This document shows, piece by piece, positions 12,088 to 23,655 of a stretch of 64,000 nt of DNA. The DNA is taken from contig JASJZH010000005.1 of assembly GCA_037178975.1 (NCBI GenBank), positions 7,068,001 to 7,132,000 on the forward strand, given 5' to 3'. Made by a program: the position numbers and the translations under genes. Within the stretch, counting starts at the first letter, position 1. Each line of letters opens with the position of its first letter. Under the pieces are notes generated by a model. That model was not told the origin of the DNA and did not search any database. It saw nothing but the letters and a program-made list of their open reading frames with translations. This DNA comes from Oscheius tipulae (Eukaryota; Nematoda; Chromadorea; Rhabditida; Rhabditidae).

Positions 12088-15000
12088 CTAGGTCTGATCG
12101 TCGCTGCCTGCTTCCTCCCAGAGAACTTCATTTGAACTACAAGGGACTAGACTCTGTTCAACACTGGCCTCTTACCTATGCTGTTGCTGGTTCATCACAT
12201 TGTAATGGTTACGGACAGCGCGTTGGAGAACATCGATCTGGGCTCGCATCTCTTCCTGTGCCGAGAGCAGCTTCTGCATAGAACTGTGCATTTCTGCCAC
12301 GAGCTGAAGGAGAATAAGTTACCCAGAATAAGAGTATGACTTGCCCTTGTGACTTGCTGATTGTTCACGGAATTGCTCTCTCCGAACACACGCATCTCGT
12401 TCTTAATTGAGCGGAAGTCGTGGATCGCTCGCAGGAATTTTCTCTGATGTTTTCGCAGAATCGCATCCGAGCTTAGCCCGGACTGCAGGCACTTGTGGAT
12501 GCGCCACGTATGTTGTAGGACCTGAAAACGGGGCGGTCGCTGTTATAGCAGGGGCACTGAAGGTAGCTTCCACTCATCTCGAGGCTTCTTTCGTTGTGGC
12601 ATCCTGGCGTCTTAATTTCTCAACCACTGCAATCCCGTACCTCGATCGGTCGTCCGGCTCAAAGCCTCACATGTCCTACTGAACATTCAAGACCGCCATA
12701 CTTTTATGAGTCAACGGATGCCATAACGAGATCTATTCGTACTGACAAGCAGACCATTGTTCAACAGGATGGGCGCTTATCAGACTTCGCAAGAAAACTA
12801 ATCCCTGTTCAAAGTCCCACCTTAGCTGCAGCATGTTTGTGTTCCCTCGTCAGCTTGCTATCATGCATAAAATTGTTCACGTTCCTTTGTCCCTGGGACA
12901 ACAGAATGTTCCTTGAGATGACCGCGATCAGAATCGACGAGATTATAGCACCCTGAAAGGTGGAAACTAGACAAAAAGAGGCAAGAAGCTTACCACAACC
13001 CCGACAAAGATGGCAATGATTCGACCAGCGTGAGTCTGAGGAACAATATCTCCGTAGCCGTTGAGCATGAAAGTGATTGCTGGAATTATCCATTGAGGAA
13101 CATGACAAGACAAAGTTACCAATGAACCAGAGGGCATTCGAGTAAAGAATAGAAGGTACTTTGGCGTCCTCCTCACTCTGACCGAATCGCTCGCACTGGA
13201 CAAATGTCCAGGAAGTGATCAGCCAGAAGAGGATCGTGAACGTCGTCAGGAACATGATGGGATGTTGATCGAGGACAGTCTTCAGGACGAAAGAGAAGTT
13301 CACTTGTATCCTGTTCAAGGCGGCTAGCGTCCGAGTGGAGGCATCCTAAAGACTCTCTTGTAGATGTCTCATCCAACTTTTCTCTTTGTGTCAATCTGTT
13401 AACAAGTAATCCTGTCATTAACATGTAATGTGGCGTGGCTATAAAAGAATACCTGGAACTGTTTGCTGTGCAGTACCATGAATCTGGCTAAAAGATACGA
13501 CCTGGAGAGCATCAATATTGAGAGGGGGACATCGAGTGGCACCTGCAAAAAAAACTTTGCGTGTCACATGCCATCTCCAACTCACTTCTGCTGTTCTAAA
13601 CGACCGACTATCAGACGCTGTTCTACTCGTCAAAATATAAAGCCATTCGAGGTTGACTGTGATCGGAATGGGTGTGATCGAGCAAAGCACAAACTCCAAA
13701 ATGAACTGGAGAGCCTTCTCCGTAGTCAGCACAACTCTCCAGTCGTCCGCTCCACAGTCTATCAGTTCCAACTGAAATGATTTGCCAAGTCGAATAGAAT
13801 CTAAAAACTGACCACGATGTCGTTTTGATGATATCGAATGATATTATAAAGTAGGCCCATGGTTGAAATTACTGTCAGCATTCTCAGTGCATACGATATC
13901 GGATGGTACTGTATAATCATATTTTGCTTTAATCGTCCATTTGAATTACTTTTGTAACTCCTAGGATCCCCTGTCCCGTTAATTCGGCATCTATGAACAT
14001 CACAATTATTCCGATCATGGCTAGAATCACTGTCCGGTCGGCGATTTTCACTCTGAATTCGAATTATTATTTCAAGACAAGCGGAAGGCTTTTCCGGATA
14101 GCGCAATCGGTTAGCTCTCCAATTACAAATCAAAAGCAGATGGGTTCGATCCCACTCGTGGTACAGTTTTACCTTTTTCATTCAAATCTTTCAATGTCAA
14201 CGTCAGAGCTCTAAATTTGCTGACCGTATATAGGGTCACGCAAAAGTATTGTCAAAGAGACACTACCTGTTAGTTAGACGTTCAGACCGGACCTTGTAAA
14301 CCATCTTGACCTGGTTACTGTCAACCGGAACCCCGTAGCGACTGTTGTTCCTACGAAAATGGCTGTTCGAATGGTGCGAGACGACACTTCCGTTGCTCTC
14401 GCAGAAGGCAACAGCTGAAACAGTCATTTGTAGAGCCTTTTCTAATTGAAAACCCTACCACGATCAAAGGATCCCTTGGCCGATTCGATGAGACTGTCGG
14501 TGGCTGTCGACTTGATGTTGTTTATCCGCAGCTGTGAGCCCGTGTCTTCTACCGTAATCACTGGTCCGTGATGAGGCGGTTTTACTGGAAAATATGTTGC
14601 GAAGGAGAAGAAAGAGCCAAACATAATGAGCGGCCGCGACCAGCCTCATCATTCCAGGTTTTATAGTCATGAATAAGTAGTTCTCCCTTTCTTTTCGAAA
14701 GAATGATACATTTTCTCATCGGTGTCTCTTTATTCTTATTGTGATTTCAGTCTTCGTGTATCGAATCAGGCGGTATGTATTCACATGCTTGCTCTAAGTA
14801 ACAACACTTTTCTTCATCTTTAGCAGATGAGGTATGGAGACATACATAAGGAAAAAATCGGGAGTGGCAGTCTGCTCACTTACCCCTAATCATACCATTA
14901 GAATCGAGTGAATCCCTGCTGTAGTCCAGGGCTGTATAGGCAGGCGGCAGAGTTCCGAGCTTTTTCCTCGCGGAGAGCAGATTCCGAAACTGTAGTCTAC

Positions 15001-18000
15001 TGCCATTGAGGCGGATGAGATCAGCGGACACCTAAAATAGGCTGAGTTCAGTGTCAAAAGGATTTCTGATTAGGCACCTCATGCAAACTGGAATCCCTTC
15101 GTTTTTCGTTGTGTTTTGAGCCGGCATCTGGCTTGAGCATTTCTGGAGAAATGATTATGATTAGCCAGTCAGAGACAAATTGATTATTCTATGGAGGAAA
15201 GCATCCGAAACTTTGGTCTCATTTCAGTTATGGCAAATAATGACGAAGCGTTTGATTAGCCTTGTTACGAGGGAGAAGAACATCGTGTTCAGTAAGGAAG
15301 AGGAAGTTGGGAGAGTACGGTCTATAAACATGGTCCTTGAAGATTTTGTTTCGAGACCACTGGTCAGGGCTAAACATCCCAGATTGATTTCAAGTATGTT
15401 TTTCCGGATCAGTTCGAATAGAAGCTTCTTGGCTGAGCTCCCCTTGATAAGGTATTTGTATCAGTCTGAGACGAAGTAAGTAAAGGATGGTGAACTAGAA
15501 AGCATGGCTTTACAGACTATAGGATGACAAAACGGCTGGGAAGTAGTCTAACAACTGACTAACAGATAGAGATAGGAAATTGGCCAGTCCCTCGGACATC
15601 CTTTGCGTGATAGCCAGCCAAGCAAAAACAGAGACTGAAGCCAGCAGGTGAATTGGATACGGCTCCGGATTTTCGTAGGGCTTTGTCCCTCCGTGCGCCA
15701 AAAAGGAAACACGATCCCTTAGAGCTACGCGGAAGCTAGGGGCAGGTCGACGAGGAATAATGTAAAGAAAGGACTCTAACGAGACCCTCTCAATAGGGAA
15801 AAATCGGAAGGCTGGGAGGTTGGCTGACGGCAGGAGGGTAATCAGTCAGGGTGGGATTAGAGTGCGAAACGGACATTTCCTCCTTCTAATCTGGGGCCAA
15901 GACTAATTGGCGAGCAAGATCGTGTATTATAGATTGCGAAAAAGGAAGACTCTGGTCGCTGATCTCAATAACAGCATTTATGAACGCGCTCTCTAATGAA
16001 AGTAGGTTTTCGCTCGACTCGCTCCATAATCCTCTACATAATTACGTCAGATATTCTCTGCTCGAAAAGTTGATAGCAACAATGTGTTCAGTCGAAGGAA
16101 AACTGAGGTAGAAGAATCTTGACGCAATTTAAGTTTTATGACCCGCCTGTTGGATCATCCGTTTCGTGATAAACTGGATAACATTGAGGCTAAGTGATCG
16201 CACTCTTTTAGGAAAATTGGCCAACGTGATCTATGCTTTACAGGCTGAACTTGTACAGTTTCTTGAGCCGGAAAGTGAAAGCACAGTTCTCAAAAGATAT
16301 TATGGCGGGATACTCTACTACTCAAACTGGCCTAAGAAAGAAACTTGAACTACTTCTTTGAGTGTTGAACGCTTGCTCTTTTTTTGTCAAATGGTCCTGC
16401 GACCATACTTTTAAATACTTTGATACCAGCTTTCCGTCTGTCAAACAGTCTCACAAATAACAGCGAGTGGACTGAGACTTGCCGGACAGGTGTGTAAGAG
16501 CTTCGAACTTGGAAAGTTTCTGACTGGGCAAGTTTCATCGTCACTTCAAAAGTGATCGAATCGAAAGGAAGAAGGAGATCTGTTGGAGCACTGACTGCAC
16601 ATGTGCCAATACTCGTTTGGTTCTACTTGACCACATGTTCATCACACTTCTTTTTTTCAGAGTGAAAATTCAGACAAACCTAACTTTTTCCAAGCTACGG
16701 TAATCATGCGATCTTCTTTCATGAAGCGTAATGACTACAATTATATGAAACAATTATCCGAAACGGGAAAGTAGAAGAGAGAGAGTAAAAACGTTGGAAC
16801 ACGTCTTTTCTGGCCTCCATTTGAACGAAATTTGTCCTCAGGGAGATGATATAATTTTTGATAGATTGTGCTCTGTCCTTTGGCCCAAAGAGAGACGTAA
16901 AGATGGGGAGAGAAAGAGCAAGCAGGAGCTAATCTGTATGTGCGATATCACACGATAATCTCATTGCTTGCCGTCTCAAAACAGGATTTGTTTTCTCTCT
17001 TGGGAGACAAGAATATTTGAAGACTGACTCAACCGGAGGCAGAAGATTATGTCGAAGAGTCAGCCGCGTGGAAACGACCTTATACTGACTCACAGATTAG
17101 GCAAAAAGAGGATGTTTGAGAGGGAATGCGCATACATAGAAATCGGATATTTTGTACAGGAGGCCAAAGACCTTAGTTGGAAGATTAGGGACAAACAGAA
17201 CAAGTAGCACGAGTCACCAAGAGGCTTTGAGAACAATGGAAATTCGCCTGAAGAGGCCCGAAGTCTATGGAAAATCGCAAATGAACAAGCATCGACTAAT
17301 GGGCAGAAGACACAAATATTGCTACTAAATATGTCGATGTTCAGAGATTCCACGAAGGGAATACAAGCAAGTTCTCGAGAAAACCCACAATCCCATGTTC
17401 TCAGAACTTCACAGATTTTGCAGGATAAACGGAGCAAACAATGAGAAGCGACTGTCAGGAGAAGAAAATTCTCGACGAGACTCATCGACACAAATGTTGT
17501 ATACTTATTGGCAGCTAAGAACTACAGAAATTGCCAGACACTAGCAGCAACGAGTCGGACTGTGAGTAGTGGCACCGTTGGGGCACCGCTTGTCTGTCAT
17601 ATGGCTCTGTATCGAAATAACGTTAAAGAGCTATTAATTCCAAGAAATCGCTTAACAGATAATAGGCAGAATCAAGTATAGAAAAGGTAAACGGTTAACA
17701 GAAATCCCTAGACGGAAATAGAAAGTAGATTAGCGGTGACTAACTGAATTGAACAGACACCATATATGTTAGAAAGAACAGAGCCATGCTGCCATTTCGG
17801 GACTTGTAGGTGACGGAGGAGGCACCTATTATGCTCATTAGGGCACTTTTTGCGCGTAGAACGAGGATTCAAAGATTCGAGCGGGGAAAAAGTCGACTGA
17901 ATTTTGTATCGCGATGGCTCTAATTGCTCGTGTCTCTCTTCCCCGGCTCGAACACACAAAATGCCCTGATGGTCTCTGGGGAGTCGTTACACCGTGAAAC

Positions 18001-18859
18001 ATGTGCCTGATATCTGTTCTGGAAATAGAGAGCGACTCACTTTAATCAGTCCATTCGAGTCAGAAGCCAGTGAGCCGTGCTGTTGTCCGCAGAGGTCGAA
18101 ACTCTTGCCGCCGTTCTTGTCGAAAGACGGCTTCGGCGTTCGATAGTCTTCCTGTTCCACCGAGGGTGCTGAGGCTATCGTCGGTCCCTGGAAATGGGAT
18201 AAGTCGAATTGAAAGACAGAAATAACAGATGGGGGTAAACAACAACATAATTTATTCATGTCCAACCCTGTGATCGGTTTCAAACACCAATTTTTTCGAA
18301 TTTTCTCTTAACGGATTTTCGGAATGAACAGCTTATATAGGAACAAGGAATTAGCCAGCTGGAGTCTCTCACAAGAGGACGACCCGCTCAAATATGTGTA
18401 GTAGAGGAAACAAACATAAGATTTTTCGAGCCACGCTCGGAATATTCCGTTCGGAGACGAAACCTCTGAAATCAGAGCCCGAATAACTCGAAGCCAATAT
18501 ATTTGGTCAAATGGGAGGTGCTCCCATCTAGAGACACTAAAGTTCACAAGGGGGCCCCAAAAGGAGTTAATAAAAAAGATTAAAAGGTAAAGTCTTATTT
18601 GGGCAGACAGTTGACACAAAACTAAAGACCAAACGAATACTCACCAAGCTGCGATTTCTGTAGCTCTTTCGCCGGTCGTTCAGGAAGTTTTTAGCATGAG
18701 AAGTATCCAAGGATACACCCGCTGAAACAGACTCTCTTTATAAGTTAAACTTCAAAGGAACTCACTCAAAGAGGGTCTATGATGTCGAACTGGAGAGGTA
18801 GGAGTCTGGAGGGAGTACTGAGGTTGCATTGAGCAGTAGGGTAGATTGTTGCGATCCAT
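12088..18859 (-). CDS. KCNN: Small-conductance Ca2+-activated K+ channel (SK/KCNN, nematode KCNL), 670 aa long form
   Basis: Calmodulin-gated potassium channel. Long-form exons, complement: 12088..12136, 12176..12303, 12345..12521, 12821..12952, 12994..13079, 13120..13345, 13453..13542, 13586..13771, 13813..13908, 13950..14052, 14267..14414, 14459..14584, 14884..15031, 18041..18187, 18645..18721, 18766..18859. Family blocks: VILAMIGIIVMFIDAEL (S1), CGADDWRV, SRSYLLARFMVLHSK (S4), DASTRTLAALNRI, the pore GYGDIVPQTHAG, NVNNFMHDSKLTREHKHAAAK, then the calmodulin-binding RKHQRKFLRAIHDFRSIK and a coiled coil. The filter reads MLNGYGD where SK channels have LSIGYGD. A short form of 585 aa would start at 15140 (exon 15078..15142); both 5' modules splice in phase to the exon starting at 15031. 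The intron 12304-12344 has a GC donor. The last exon, SNEVLWEEAGSDDQT, was chosen because it yields a normal 39-nt intron. Confidence 0.92.
14091..14166 (+). repeat. tRNA-like element, copy 1 (in SK intron)
   Basis: The A-box-like ATAGCGCAATCGGTTAGCTC and the B-box-like GGGTTCGATCCC are spaced as in a tRNA, followed by CTCGTGGTACAG. The T-arm pairs (TGGG/CCCA) but the anticodon arm does not fold canonically. It shares flanking TTTTCC and CGTG.GGTA..AG with the copy at 26.7 kb, so the two are homologous. It lies in the intron 14053-14266, antisense to the channel gene. It reads as a tRNA pseudogene or tRNA-derived SINE. Confidence 0.6.
15078..15142 (-). CDS. KCNN: Alternative first coding exon of the SK channel
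   Basis: Reads MLKPDAGSKHNEKRRDSSLHE from ATG 15140, directly after a TTTCTCCAG acceptor with two bases between (AA ATG). It ends in phase 0 at GAG|GTGCCT and joins cleanly to VSADLIRLNG. If entered by cis-splicing from the 18.04 kb exon the frame would break. It is therefore best read as the start of a shorter transcript, trans-spliced or with its own promoter. Confidence 0.55.
15141..18040 (-). other. Long first-half intron of the SK channel
   Basis: About 3 kb between the upstream 5' exon module and the shared exons. The + strand is strongly purine-rich, so the transcribed (-) strand is pyrimidine-rich. The alternative first exon of the short form sits at its 3' edge (15078-15142). No other coding exon could be joined in phase. 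Confidence 0.6.
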
Positions 18860-19300
18860 TCTGAAAGATCCCAAATGTGGACGGCGATTGAAAAACAAGG
18901 CGAGCATATGCATTTTAAAGCATGCGGATCAGCTGTGATGATCTTTAGTCAGGAGATGGAACAATGGGACAAATCAAGGTATTCTAGTTATTTTTGGCCA
19001 CATTCCATTACGTGGAAAACATCTGTTTGAGTGAAAACGATGCTCTTTTTAGCTATCAGACAAATTGTGGGGTATACCGGGATGGAATTGTTTGAGATTT
19101 GTTACGTAGGCAGATGAGCCTTTCATAAGTAGCAGCTACGCAGAAAATCCGTACAAAAGCTACAATCGGATGTTCTGGAACAGAACGAAATGAAAAAGAC
19201 GCGTTACTTTCTAACAGATTTAGATTAGGAACCTAAAATTGGGTATTAGGACAAAACCTCCCACGAAGGGTGTTTCCGGAAGTCAAAGAGCAGAACAATT

Positions 19301-19372
19301 GTACTTTGTAGGGATCGAACCCAGCTTTTGCGTTTTGTAGTCGGACAGCTTACGGACTGCGCCATGATAAAA
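19301..19372 (-). repeat. tRNA-like element, copy 2
   Basis: Minus strand reads ATGGCGCAGTCCGTAAGCTG, then about 20 bases, then GCTGGGTTCGATCCC. A-box and B-box homology and spacing match the copies at 14.1 and 26.7 kb. The acceptor ends do not pair well, so this is a decayed copy. Confidence 0.5.
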
Positions 19373-21380
19373 ATTCAGCTTAGAGCGTACATAAATGTAG
19401 ATCAAATACATAGAGCTATCAAGCAGAAGAGTCTCAATTCAGAACAGAAAAGAAAAAACGACATGTTTTGGTCGGGGGCTGTCTGTTTTTGCAACACATT
19501 TGCCTTGAAAAAGAGCGCAAGTTAATTGACTGCCTGGAATAGGAAGAGAGCGGCGGACATTCTCATGGTTAATGACAGAAAAAGGGGAACAATCTGATAT
19601 CCAGAAAGATGTCACAGCCACTTTCGGTCACAGAAAGAGCGTGTCGGATCGGATTAGAGCATTCTCTCAATGAAATATAATTTTTTTGTCTGTGCTTGAC
19701 AAATGAAACCGAATGCCCCCAGGTTTGTCACGTGTGCATGTTCGAGAGATCAGAAGAGTCAGACGTTTGATCTCTGAAAGCCGGGTCTGTCAAGTCTTGG
19801 CTCTAATTAAAATGATGGAACAAATGAGGGCCGGGTTACCAATTGGATTGTGGCGTGGATCCGAAACTGCCTCTCACGATGTTTTACACTCGGTCCATTG
19901 TCATCACGCAACAGAATAATGATTGATCGTCCTTTTATCTGGCTGTTCTTGCAGAGAAACTACTAGAGATTCTCTCCCGTACCATCTCACTGGTTTCTTT
20001 TGTGAAATACCAACGACCGGATCGAGGAACCTTTGGAGCCTCTGAGAAGAAACGGTTTAAGATAAAGTGACTAGATAAACAGTACCAGACATTGCGGAAC
20101 TGAAATCTCAGATTTCAATTGTAATTGCAAAAGTAATCAGACAATTAACAAGACCCGGAAAAGTTAAAACGACACAACGACCCAACTTACCGTGGGAAGT
20201 GTCAGTTCTCTCACAAGTGAGTAGGAGTGAGCTAGAAAAGGTGGGAGAAAAGTAATAAGGAAAGAACTCTGGTCGGGTAATAGAAGAATGGAGGAGGGCT
20301 TCTTGCGTCTGAGCAGAACTCGTCTCCATTCATTAAGACTGCTCATAAAACGTGTGGAATAAGCCTTTCAAAATGAGTTAGATGGGTTCGTGAGAGACAA
20401 CTAGAAATGACTAATCTCTTTAGAGACCTGTGTGTCAATCGCAGTGAGAAGACTTTGGAATCTTTTCAAGGGAAACAACAAAATAAAAGGCTTGAACAGC
20501 TGTCTCATTACTGGAGAACCTAGAACAAACAAAGAGAATTTGTTACTTGTCAAGCGCCCTTAGTGGCCCATGCAAAAAAAAAAACAAAGATGATTCTGAC
20601 AGCCCAAAGTACCCATGGAACCTGTGCTAAATGTGAAATCTTCGTGTTTTCCGGTCCATAAAACCCCCGTCTCACTTCACAGCTACATTTCGAGATGACA
20701 GAGTCAGTATTATGTTCCGAAAAGTTGAAGGCGTTTGACTGCTCAGCAACCTTGTACGGCCTCGCTACGCTGAATAGTTGAACCCGAAGAGAGGTTCGAA
20801 AAGAGAAATCGGAAAGTCTGCAAGAATTGGCCACATTCCTATCGTGTACCAAGGAAAGAATCCAGGGATATGTCTCCTGAGAATGCGAAACACTTTGCAG
20901 CTTGGCAACAAGGAAGCACTAGGGGCGGTCAGCTGCCAATTACGGGCAGAAATCCGAGCCGGTGACGCCAGAGAGCGATAGGAATAATTCACAAAGAATT
21001 TCTTTCAAGAGGTCACAAGTGAGCGGAGGACTCATTAGAAACGATAACACAAACTGATGCGAGGAATATTGATGTGTGGAGACTTGAAAACAAGGGGACG
21101 AAAAGAATGACTCGTCGGTGAATTCACTAAGCTTTTCACTTTTTTGAAAGTGTTTTCGGTCTCAGATCTTTCGATACGAGACGAGAGATCCATATAAAAA
21201 GGATGGAACGCTGCAGAAGTTCTTGGAAAGTTATCCTAGATGAATTAGTCCACGATCAAGAACAATTTCTCGCATTCTAGCGGCGGCAAGCTCCTTGAAC
21301 TTGAAGAGCGAGGCTAGCTCCGTTGAATTCAGAGCAATAAACTAAGAAGTCCAAATGTTCCATTAGATAGCAAAAAGGAT

Positions 21381-21450
21381 TGCCACAGTCGGGAATCGAA
21401 CCCGAACCTTTTTGTTCCATGGCAGGGGCGTTAACCGACCGCCATGAGAA
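21381..21450 (-). repeat. tRNA-like element, copy 3 (best-folded)
   Basis: The minus strand has a perfect 4-bp D-stem (GGCG-GTCGGTTAA-CGCC) and a perfect 5-bp T-stem with a TTCGATT loop (TCGGG/CCCGA), followed by CTGTGGCA. The 5' strand that should pair with CTGTGGC is absent and the anticodon region is A-rich, so a functional tRNA is unlikely. It is the member closest to a true tRNA and could reveal the source isotype. Confidence 0.55.
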
Positions 21451-23398
21451 AACAGCTGCGCACCTCATTTTCCCGGAAACTTGAGCTCATGAGTAGGTAA
21501 AATAAGCAAATGATATGCAATAGAAAATACCAAGTAGGAAGAACAGGGTGGAAAGAATTCCACCTCACGAGTTGCCTAATCCCCTGGAAAGGGCAGGTTT
21601 CTCAATGGAAGAAAGTGGATAAAGGGACCTAAGAACTGAGTGGGATAGTCGGATAAGAGTGTGGGCTTCGTCCTCTCTCTGAGAGACCGCCATGGCAACC
21701 AACTGCACTGATTAGTAGACGACTTTGCGCTCTCCCAGCGCCCTGCTTGAATTTTTAACACGGATCAGAGATTCATACTTGTATGAAAACTGTTGGAAAG
21801 ACAGACAGTGGTAAACTAAAATTAGCACGACGGGATGACGTAGTTTCAACAACCCGATGACGCTACAAAATGATGTAAGTCGGTGGGTTTCTCAACCTGA
21901 TTTGATCGAAATCATTGCATCAGAAGTATCTCCTTCGCTTCCACTTTAAGGTATCAACGAACCACGTAAAAGGAACAAGGGAAGGTGAACCATAAATGGG
22001 TGTAAGCTGGGCTGATTGACAAGAGCAATCATTACAGAGACTGCAATTTGGAGTGGCGGGAACAGAACAATTGGGACAGAGAGTCTGAGAGAAGGAGCCC
22101 ACACAGACATCAGTATATTTGCATTCAGAATTGTTTTCTGGCGACAGAGAAGCCTTCATTGGATTATAGGGAGGGAGAGAGCGAACAATGGCATCACGTG
22201 GCGACTTCTGATGCCTATTTATGGATCTCAGGAATGGAGTTTTTAGTGGATGGGCAGAAAGGACAGAACAATACAAAACTTCTTTTTATAGTCACGTCTG
22301 CGCCCAGGACATGTTTTGTTTTCCATTTCAGATAGCAGACGGACGCAATTCGAGCCCTAAGGTTCGTTGGCAGTCACTCCGGACATGTCCTAAAAAGGAT
22401 CATAGTGGAAAGGGGGAAGCATTAATAAAGCAGCGGGAAAGAGGAAATCTGGGATTATCATCTGTGACTAGTTGGATCAACAAATAGAATGGAGAGAGTC
22501 TGTCGGAGACAGATTTCATCTTTGGTCTTCTCCTAGAGAGATAGATGGAGAGCCTCGTTCCTTTCAAAAATAGGGAAGAACTCATTGGAGACGACGATGA
22601 CGGATCACCCAAATGCATAAGCGGTCAAGCATTGTCGGTCTTCTCCTTTTCTGACGAAAGCGATCCTTTTCCCCCAAATAGTATCATATTTCCCAGGCTC
22701 GTGTAAATGTAGCAGCCATATGTGCAAAACTGATCCTTAAAATGGAGTCCAGTTCTCAACAGAGTAGCAAGTAGGTCAAGCCAGCAGCTATGTCCTCGAC
22801 AAGACAGTAGAACAAGTTGAACAAGACAGAAGTCAAGTTTACAAGTAATGACCCCCATTTTAGCATGGTGAACAGGAAAAACTGATCTCGAAAAAACGTC
22901 CATCCTGTCCAGCTGTCATCCAATGCTCCTAGTTATGATCTCCTGGGTAGAACGACTTCATCCAGAACCGTGTTCAGGAAGCAGAAGATGGAAGTGGCAT
23001 AATAAGACGGACTGGTTATGTAACAAAGTCCTGTTCCACAATGATGCTGGCAGCCGTTTCCACTCTATTCTTCTTACTTCTGACGAGAGCAGTATTGACC
23101 AGTAGGCGCAAATCAGTCAAAGTCCCTGGATCGTTTCATGTTTTGAACTGGCTCAGTCCAAAAGAGTCGGGTTTCTTCTCTTCGTGCACATCTTCCGTCC
23201 CCTTTCGTACTTACTCCCCGGCAGTGCTATCGTGCTCAGGTTAGGTGTTTCCTACTTCTTCCTCCAACTTGTTTCACGTCGTTCGCTCCAACTCTCGGCC
23301 GTCCTGCTCTTCCCATCGAGGCTAGGATCCCTGCTTGTCAAATCTTCCCAATCCGGAAAGATGCAGTCTATTTCTGCTCCTTTATAGAAGGGCTCTGA

Positions 23399-23655
23399 AT
23401 GACTAACCAGTTGGCCATTGAGTCTGGCCGAGGTGCACGGAGAATTTACTGGTACGTGCTTCCAAAAATCGGTAAGATGAAAGGCAAAGGATACCTTTCA
23501 TTTCTTAACTTTCAGGTGGATTCTACTGGAATACTGCTGGAACGGAAGTGTGGAAGTGTGCCACATCTGTGAAAGGAATTGGAGGTACATCAAAGAAATG
23601 GCTGGATAAGAAATCATCTGCCTGGTATGTTCCCGCTGATCAAAGAGGGGACTGA
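23399..23655 (+). CDS. Unrecognised two-exon small protein, 70 aa
   Basis: Exons 23399..23471 and 23516..23655, separated by a typical 44-nt intron (GTAAGA...CTTTCAG). Splicing keeps one frame: MTNQLAIESGRGARRIYWY, then VLPKIGGFYWNTAGTEVWK, then a Lys/Ser/Gly-rich middle, ending SSAWYVPADQRGD. It is rich in Trp, Tyr and Gly, has one cysteine, and has no signal peptide or membrane span. The ATG lies 13 nt after a TTTATAG acceptor. No family was recognised. Support comes only from the clean intron and continuous frame. It could also be the 3' end of a longer gene. Confidence 0.42.

Larger units (their letters stand above)
18860..23398. other. Gene-poor, purine-rich (+) upstream flank of SK
   Basis: About 4.5 kb without convincing coding exons. 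The + strand is rich in GAA/GGAGA runs. It contains two tRNA-like elements (19.3 and 21.4 kb, - strand). A 67-codon frame at 23041 starts with a hydrophobic MMLAAVSTLFFLLL segment, but it cannot be linked in phase to the gene at 23.4 kb and is left out. Confidence 0.45.

Noticed and set aside
21381-21450. Calling a functional tRNA gene
   Set aside because: D- and T-arms are perfect but the acceptor stem and anticodon arm do not form, so only a tRNA-like element is claimed.
23041-23241. Signal-peptide-like frame MMLAAVSTLFFLLL upstream of the 70-aa gene
   Set aside because: The hydrophobic run comes from a TTCTTCTTACTTCTG tract; its donor phase does not match the next exon, so it was not joined.
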